Shown: positions 58,551 through 64,000 of the stretch, piece after piece
Layout: each line of letters starts with the position of its first letter
How positions within the stretch are numbered: position 1 is the first letter of the stretch
Assembly: GCA_032622095.1 (NCBI GenBank)
Contig: CP136069.1
Location: forward strand, 128,197,123-128,261,122
DNA length: 64,000 nt
Direction: 5' to 3'
Source of the DNA: Siphonodentalium dalli
Lineage: Eukaryota > Mollusca > Scaphopoda > Gadilida > Siphonodentaliidae
Translations under genes and position numbers: made by a program
Notes under the pieces: generated by a model
Seen by the model: only the letters and a program-made list of their open reading frames with translations
Database searches by the model: none
Told to the model about the DNA's origin: nothing

Positions 58551-61512
58551 GCGGTTATGTCCACTTACCTCACCGTTACATATCCATAAAAATAGTCCAC
58601 ATGACAGTTAATCCTTATATTTATATACATTTAGCGAAAAAGCCGCTTTTGTAAATATATTTAAATCGAAAAGTGTATCGTGACAAGATCAGCCCAAAAT
58701 ACCCAATAGCACCCTTGGCAAAAGTTAATAGGAACAATTTCTCTTCATGTTGAAACCCGATGATGTATTAAGTCAATCCTGCGCGAGTCAAAATGCGCCC
58801 AAAGCATTACGCGTTCGTCTTTCCAAACCTAATGACGTATCGATGGTGTTATTAGCTTGGTGTTATGATGCGTTACGCATTCACCGAGAAATAACTGCAA
58901 CTAGCCACGTGGGCGCCGACCAATCAGAATGCTGGATTTAGTGATGACAACACTTAGTGTGTAAATATATGTATTTGATCATCAGGAGGCATGACTTGGA
59001 ATAGTAAACAGGGAAGTGAAAAAAGAACTCAATGCGGAAGTGAAACGTCTGATACATTCACCAGAGTATTGCGCGCGCATAAAAATTCACCGATAACTTT
59101 GGAAATAGTGTTACTCCGTGACGTCACATTGTCCCGGTAATTCCAGGATTATAATGTGACAGCTTTTGTTCAATCAGAAATAGTGTTAGTTATATAAAGG
59201 ATGGATAATAAAACATATTATTGATCAACCGTAACCTGCATATATATCAAAAGATAACTAGTATTAAATCGTGCCATATGTAAAGTATCCAAATATATTA
59301 ATTGCGTATTGAATCAGATGATGTTTTGATAACAATCAGCTCTATGTGTAAATTAGTCTCTGATCATCAAGAGATTAGTTGGCTTCAGAAAAGAGTGACA
59401 CATATTAAGCTGACTGGGGATTATAACAGTGCACGTCGTGTAATGATGTGGGAGCCTTCACCTAGGTTATTTCTCTCCAATAATACTTGTTTATGCGTGC
59501 ATAGTTGTATTTATTGTAGGAGTGCATCATTTTCTTCATGGTTGCAATGGTGTCGCAACACGATGGACTTGCGCACACATGTCGCCAATACATCACCTTT
59601 GTTCCCGCCGAATGTTGGTGTGGAACAAATATTGTTTTCTAAGCACCCCCCCCCCCCCACACACACACACGTTGAACTGAACATAATGCGTCGTAACAAC
59701 CATCATATATGTAATGTGTTAATTGGAATATAATAATGATATTGCATAATTGAATGAGTTGAGTTGAGTTATTTTTTCTTTAATGCACATGTCTTTATTT
59801 CCTCTTTGGTTGTGATAAAGAAATCATTATGAATTGTTTAACCCCAGCCGTCTTTGTGTCGTTTCCCCAAGCTACAATGTGATTTAGTGATAAAGATGGA
59901 TATAAAATTCGTCGCAAATCAATCAGATTCAATACTCAATTTATTAACCTCGTCCACTAAATTAGATTCGAGCCCCGCTTGATAAATCTCGACTTTAAAT
60001 GGAATTTATTGCAATCGGCCAATATATTTCGTATAGTTTCGAGTTATTGATATCGGCATGCCAGTCGTCAATACAAAATTTAGTTGGCTACTGGAGAGTA
60101 AATGTGTTGTTCAGAAATAAATATTCGTTTCTCCGTTCGATACGGTTACTGGAATCCATATAGCTACCCGTACCGCAACACGTGTTGCAACCACAAACTG
60201 TTTTACAGGAATAATTCAGCGCATCGACTGTACTGGTATAGTGTGAGCAAATTGAAAAAACATTGATATATGGTGCAGACAAATTGTTAATCGCATTCGC
60301 TTTATTGGCAGATATACGTATCGTTATGGATTATTGGACAATTTAAAATTAAATGGCTGACATGTTGGCAACATTTCAAACAATTGGATTTTACAAATAA
60401 TTTCATAGACTATTCGAATGTTGGATTTTCCAGACTGAGAAAATAGGTTATGATTGCTCGAACATACAATTCCGTTAGCTAGCTTGTCCAATCAATATTC
60501 GACTCGCTCAAAATCATTCGTACAAAAAGATTTTTGGTGTCATGCTTTACTATACTATCAGATAATACCAAACATCATAACTATAAATTCGCGAATAACG
60601 GAGAAACAAACAGTAGTTATCTAAACTGCATTAGCAACTTTCCGTTAGTATATATCAACCTTAAAATATAAATCAAATTGTTCCCTTACCTTCGGCTTCA
60701 CCGTCGCAAACAGAACATGGATATATGACCATAACTGGTAGAACTCGTGGTGGTCGCATTATGATAAAATCAAGATGTCGATTTGACACAATTTAGAAAG
60801 TAACCATTTTATATATCAATGCAACTATATCATTGGTTCATTCCATTGGTTGCAAATTACATTCGACTGGGTTTCTTGCCATGTACACGAAGCCATCATG
60901 CATCTCAATCGTCCCACGGATGAGGCCAAGGTTCATAATCCGATTTTAAAATCTCTTAATCTGATCATGTTTTAAATCCCAATTAATTCGCACGATCGTA
61001 TAACTACTGTCGAAACCAATTCCTATAAAAACACGTACAATTGATACATGTACATTATTCATGATTATTTATTGTAACGAAAACAGCCAAAAGTAAATCG
61101 GACGAGAACTCGAAGTAAATTAGTTAATCACTGGACTGATAATCACAAGGGATTCACCAAAATAAATAAATTAATTGAATTTAAGTCCGTGGTGACGAAT
61201 GTGACACCTCGCTATAATCCATACACAATGTCACATGCAGTGCTTTGAATAGCTTACCACTTTAAGTCACTACACATGCGACTATCATGACCTGAACCAT
61301 GTTGATTTATAATAAATAAACATGGGGTTACCCCCCCCCCCCCCACATTCACATATTCAGTTGTTTTATAATTAATTTTTGCATGTACCATAAAGAAAAT
61401 TATCCGGGTCTCATACATATGTGTTTCAATTGATATGTTATCACTCACCTCGTATACGTTTTCGAATATCGGTGTTGATCTAGCAGGACCAGAATACACT
61501 CTTCGCTGCATG
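58551..61512. other. Central non-satellite segment of the 21-kb element
   Basis: It begins abruptly after the last left-arm monomer and ends where a diverged inverted monomer begins. The longest frame is 143 codons at 59302-59733 (+), without transposase or other recognised motifs; 64-codon frames at 58747-58941 (+) and 60088-60282 (-) are likewise unassigned. A C run with (AC)n lies at 59646-59671 and a C run at 61331-61344. If the 21-kb unit is one transposon, this is its only non-repetitive part. Confidence 0.55.
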
Positions 61513-61746
61513 ATATGATGTCCATTTCCGTGGTCGTGCAACCAAGGAAAATGCGGTTTGTGCCTTTTTGGATTTCGCGTACCCGTGGAACCGGTCGCAA
61601 ATTAGCGGTTAACAGTGCCATATCCACCCGAGCTATCGACTTGGGGGTTGGAACTATGGTCCATTCGGGTCCATTCTACACGTTAGTGCAAACCCCATCA
61701 CGCTCGGACTCATAGGAGCGGTCCGGTCGGCGGGTGTTAATTTCGG
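61513..61746 (-). repeat. Diverged satellite monomer, inverted, inner edge
   Basis: Sequence from TGATATGATGTCCATTTCCG to GTGTTAATTTCGGCATTTTT matches the inverse of the monomer. It is close to the consensus nearest the intact copies (61650-61746) and far more diverged toward 61513, with many substitutions. Satellite similarity stops near 61510. Confidence 0.85.
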
Positions 61747-62427
61747 CATTTTTGCGTACATTTATAGCGAATTCGGCAGCAGCGTATGGGTTAATTTATT
61801 CACTTCCGCTGCAGCTAGCGACTTGTCCGATCGCCCATGGATGCATATGGGTATTCACTTCATGATATAATGTCCATTTCCGTGGTCAGGCAGTCAGGGG
61901 AGGTGCGGTCGGCGCCTTTTCGGATTTCCCGTACCTGGCGGAAACGGCCGCCAGTCAGGGGTTAACAGTGCCGTGACCGCTCGAGCTATCGACTTGGGGA
62001 TTGGAACTTTGGTACATTCGGGTCCATTCTACACGATAGTGCATACCCCATCACGCTCGGACCCACAGGGGCGGTCCGGTCGGCGGGTGTTAATTTCGGC
62101 GTTTTTGCGTACATTTATAGCGAATTCGGCAGCATCGTATGGGTTAATTTATTCACTTCCGCTGCAGCTAGCGACTTGTCCGATCGCCCATGGATGCATA
62201 TGGGTATTCACTTCATGATATAATGTCCATTTCCGTGGTCAGGCAGTCAGTGGAGGTGCGGTCGGCGCCTTTTTGGATTTCTCGTACCTGGCGGAAACGG
62301 CCGCCAGTCAGGGGTTAACAGTGCCGTGACCGCTCGAGCTATCGACTTGGGGATTGGAACTTTGGTACATTCGGGTCCATTCTACACGATAGTGCAAACC
62401 CCATCTCGCTCGGACCCCTGGGGGCGG
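61747..62427 (-). repeat. Two satellite monomers in inverted orientation
   Basis: Two near-consensus copies (about 61747-62099 and 62100-62427) in opposite orientation to the array at 41298-58550. The outer one carries the same CCCCAGGGGTCC terminal variant as the first left-arm monomer. Confidence 0.95.
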
Positions 62428-62500
62428 TCCGGTCGGGTGCGGTCGGGTCCGGTCGGGTGCGGTCGGGTGCGGTCGGGTGCGGTCGGGTTTTAGTAGGACC
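62428..62500 (-). repeat. Right terminus: six 10-bp repeats and AGTAGGACC end
   Basis: Exact inverse of 41222-41294, including the order of the two 10-bp variants. GTCACA follows at 62502-62507. Confidence 0.93.
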
Positions 62501-63302
62501 CGTCACATCTGTTCGAAAATGTTTGGCTGTTTCTTTTCGCAAGGTTTTTGATTTAAAGATTTGTTCTAAATATGACAATACGAGACAGTTCTTTCGTCAA
62601 CACCAGTCTATCATGGGCAGCAACTATAGAATGCATCTAGGTAAGTTATCTTCTGTATTTGTATACGCGTGCAGGTCTAAAGACGGCCCACGGCAACAGG
62701 GATGTCGATTTGATTTGCATAGATGGGTGGGGGTGGCACTGAGTTACGATTGGTTCCCCTATATAGTAAAAGTAGAACTTACCGTAACAGTATGTTGACA
62801 TTTACATAACAATGGTTTCAATACATAGAGGACACCTATGTTTTTTGAGTGAATACATAATTATTTCATGAGTGACTAGCAGTGGAAATATCAATTTTCA
62901 TCGAGCGACCGCAGGACGCGCGAGTCCAAATCCATATTTAATAAATAAATAAAACATCTACATGTATATGTATAGGTGTTCTATTTATTTATGCTTCAAC
63001 CATGTAGATAATTATTATTTGTAATGCTTAAAGTTGCTAAATTATGCAGCATTTCACTTATAATAGCACAGCAAATTAAACAATACACGGAACCGATCAG
63101 CTGATAGGTAGCCTAGTACACAGGCCAGAAAACGGGCGAGTAGCAGGAGTTGGGACAGTGTACCAATCTACTGATAGGTAGCAAACCGCTTTCAAGTGAT
63201 GACGTCAATCGACAAGCCACAGTATAGCTTATTTTACCGGAAGTATATAAGCGACAGTGAAGATATCATTTTGTAAAATCTAGACACTAAATACGATATT
63301 TA
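62501..63302. other. Right flank of the satellite element; no recognised gene
   Basis: CTGATAGGTAGC occurs near 63101 and again near 63171, a weak local duplication. No exon or known element was recognised. Confidence 0.4.
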
Positions 63303-63753
63303 CGTTTATAGTGCCTTGATATACGGTGTTAATAACAATCTATGCCATAAAATATTATAAAAATACTATAATTCATCAGCATGTGAAACGTTTGTGTCTC
63401 AGACGATGCGCATAGAGAAATAGAAAACAGCTGAAATTATAGAAAGATTTCCCCCATTATGGGTCCCAAAATGCAACAATATTCAAACTAAAGATGTATT
63501 CTCAATGGAACCGCAATAATAACTCTATATCTTAAAAAATAGAGTTACTCCCCTTCCGTTGAAAATAATGAAATAGTACAAAACACAAGTCGGTATGTCA
63601 ACAAAACAACATGTCCACAGTTTATTACACCGAATAAGTTGATAATACAATGTTTTGGAGCTTCTTTTTTCAAATGGTATCTATCTATATAATATGTCAT
63701 AATTATATTTTATATAAAATTATCTGGGCGTTCGAAAATTAAGTGGGCCTTTG
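63303..63753 (-). mobile_element. Family A element, inverted copy 4
   Basis: It ends CGTTCGAAAATTAAGTGGGCCTTT at 63753, the inverse of the family A start, and contains the inverses of TGTTATTAA...ATATCAAGGCACTATA (63306-63332), GGGGGAAAT and GAGAAACCGACTTGTG-type blocks. The other terminal repeat is missing or degraded. Confidence 0.75.
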
Positions 63754-64000
63754 ATGGGGAAGCATATGATAAATAGCATTTCATTATTGGAGGATTATTG
63801 ATAATGAAAATTTACCAAAGTGTATTTTATCATGTTCTTCTTGGTGAATATTCGAAAACAAGGCCAAAAAAGATAGATATGACATATAATGTACAGAAAA
63901 CTATAGGGATGTCTTTTATTCCAAAATCTTGAGACTTTTCCCAAACTCTATCTCATGGGGAATTAACTTAAATTCGTTCCCTCGTACAAATATGACAGTG

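Larger units (their letters stand above)
41222..62500. mobile_element. 21-kb fold-back-like element with satellite-built inverted repeats
   Basis: The left end starts GGTCCTACTAAAACCCGACC at 41222 and the right end is its exact inverse, finishing GTTTTAGTAGGACC at 62500. Inward from each end come six 10-bp units in the same order and then the same variant monomer with CCCCAGGGGTCCGAG. The two ends are identical for 218 bp (to 41439) and similar beyond. The left arm then holds about 49 satellite monomers; the right arm about 2.6 in opposite orientation. The centre 58551-61512 is unique in the window. GTCACA lies just outside both ends (41213-41218, 62502-62507). Foldback-type elements (Drosophila FB, Galileo) have long inverted repeats built of tandem units, the closest known analogy. 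No transposase was recognised. Confidence 0.75.

Noticed and set aside
59302-59733. 143-codon open frame as a transposase of the satellite element
   Set aside because: No DDE/D, HTH or zinc-finger pattern is readable, it runs through a C/AC microsatellite, and a frame overlaps it on the other strand.

Overview
This window is eukaryotic, from an AT-rich invertebrate animal genome. The one recognisable host gene is split by introns, prokaryotic gene clusters are absent, and most of the rest is transposon debris and satellite DNA. The host gene is a Neverland/DAF-36-type cholesterol 7-desaturase, which is known from arthropods, nematodes, molluscs, echinoderms and some other deuterostomes. Together with dense small fold-back elements and LINE remnants this fits a marine invertebrate, possibly a mollusc, but that placement is inference.

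Host gene (9.7-27.4 kb, minus strand). Five exons with consensus GT/AG borders and matching phases encode the last 317 residues of nvd: the Rieske [2Fe-2S] exon, three exons of the catalytic domain, and a terminal exon with the stop codon. The N-terminal 100 or so residues were not found and must lie upstream, in the repeat-rich sequence above 27.4 kb or beyond the window. The introns are about 11.1, 0.8, 2.8 and 2.1 kb and hold repeats, including a whole 2.9-kb transposon.

Repeats (1-41 kb and 62.5-64 kb). I could group dispersed elements by eye into families. Family A has AAAGGCCCA ends. Family Y is AATAAGTAG-rich and is nested in one A copy. Family Z is a fold-back with GGGTATGTTCATAC ends. 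Family S has AACCCTTTC ends and TATATAAGAGAATGCAT hairpins. Family T has CAACATATCCTC ends and a conserved AACGGAATAACGGG core. A 2.9-kb element at 18590-21508 has about 220-bp terminal inverted repeats and an apparent 8-bp target duplication; a broken LINE sits inside it. Three further LINE 3' fragments occur at about 16.5, 31 and 34.5 kb.

Satellite element (41.2-62.5 kb). About 49 head-to-tail copies of a roughly 353-bp, GC-richer monomer fill 41298-58550. After a 3-kb non-repetitive segment, about 2.6 copies recur in inverted orientation up to 62.43 kb. Both outer ends carry the same block of six 10-bp repeats and the same terminal sequence (GGTCCTACTAAAACCCGAC), identical for at least 218 bp. 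I read the whole as one 21-kb fold-back-like transposon whose terminal inverted repeats are made of satellite monomers and whose left arm has expanded enormously. This is the most unusual structure in the window.
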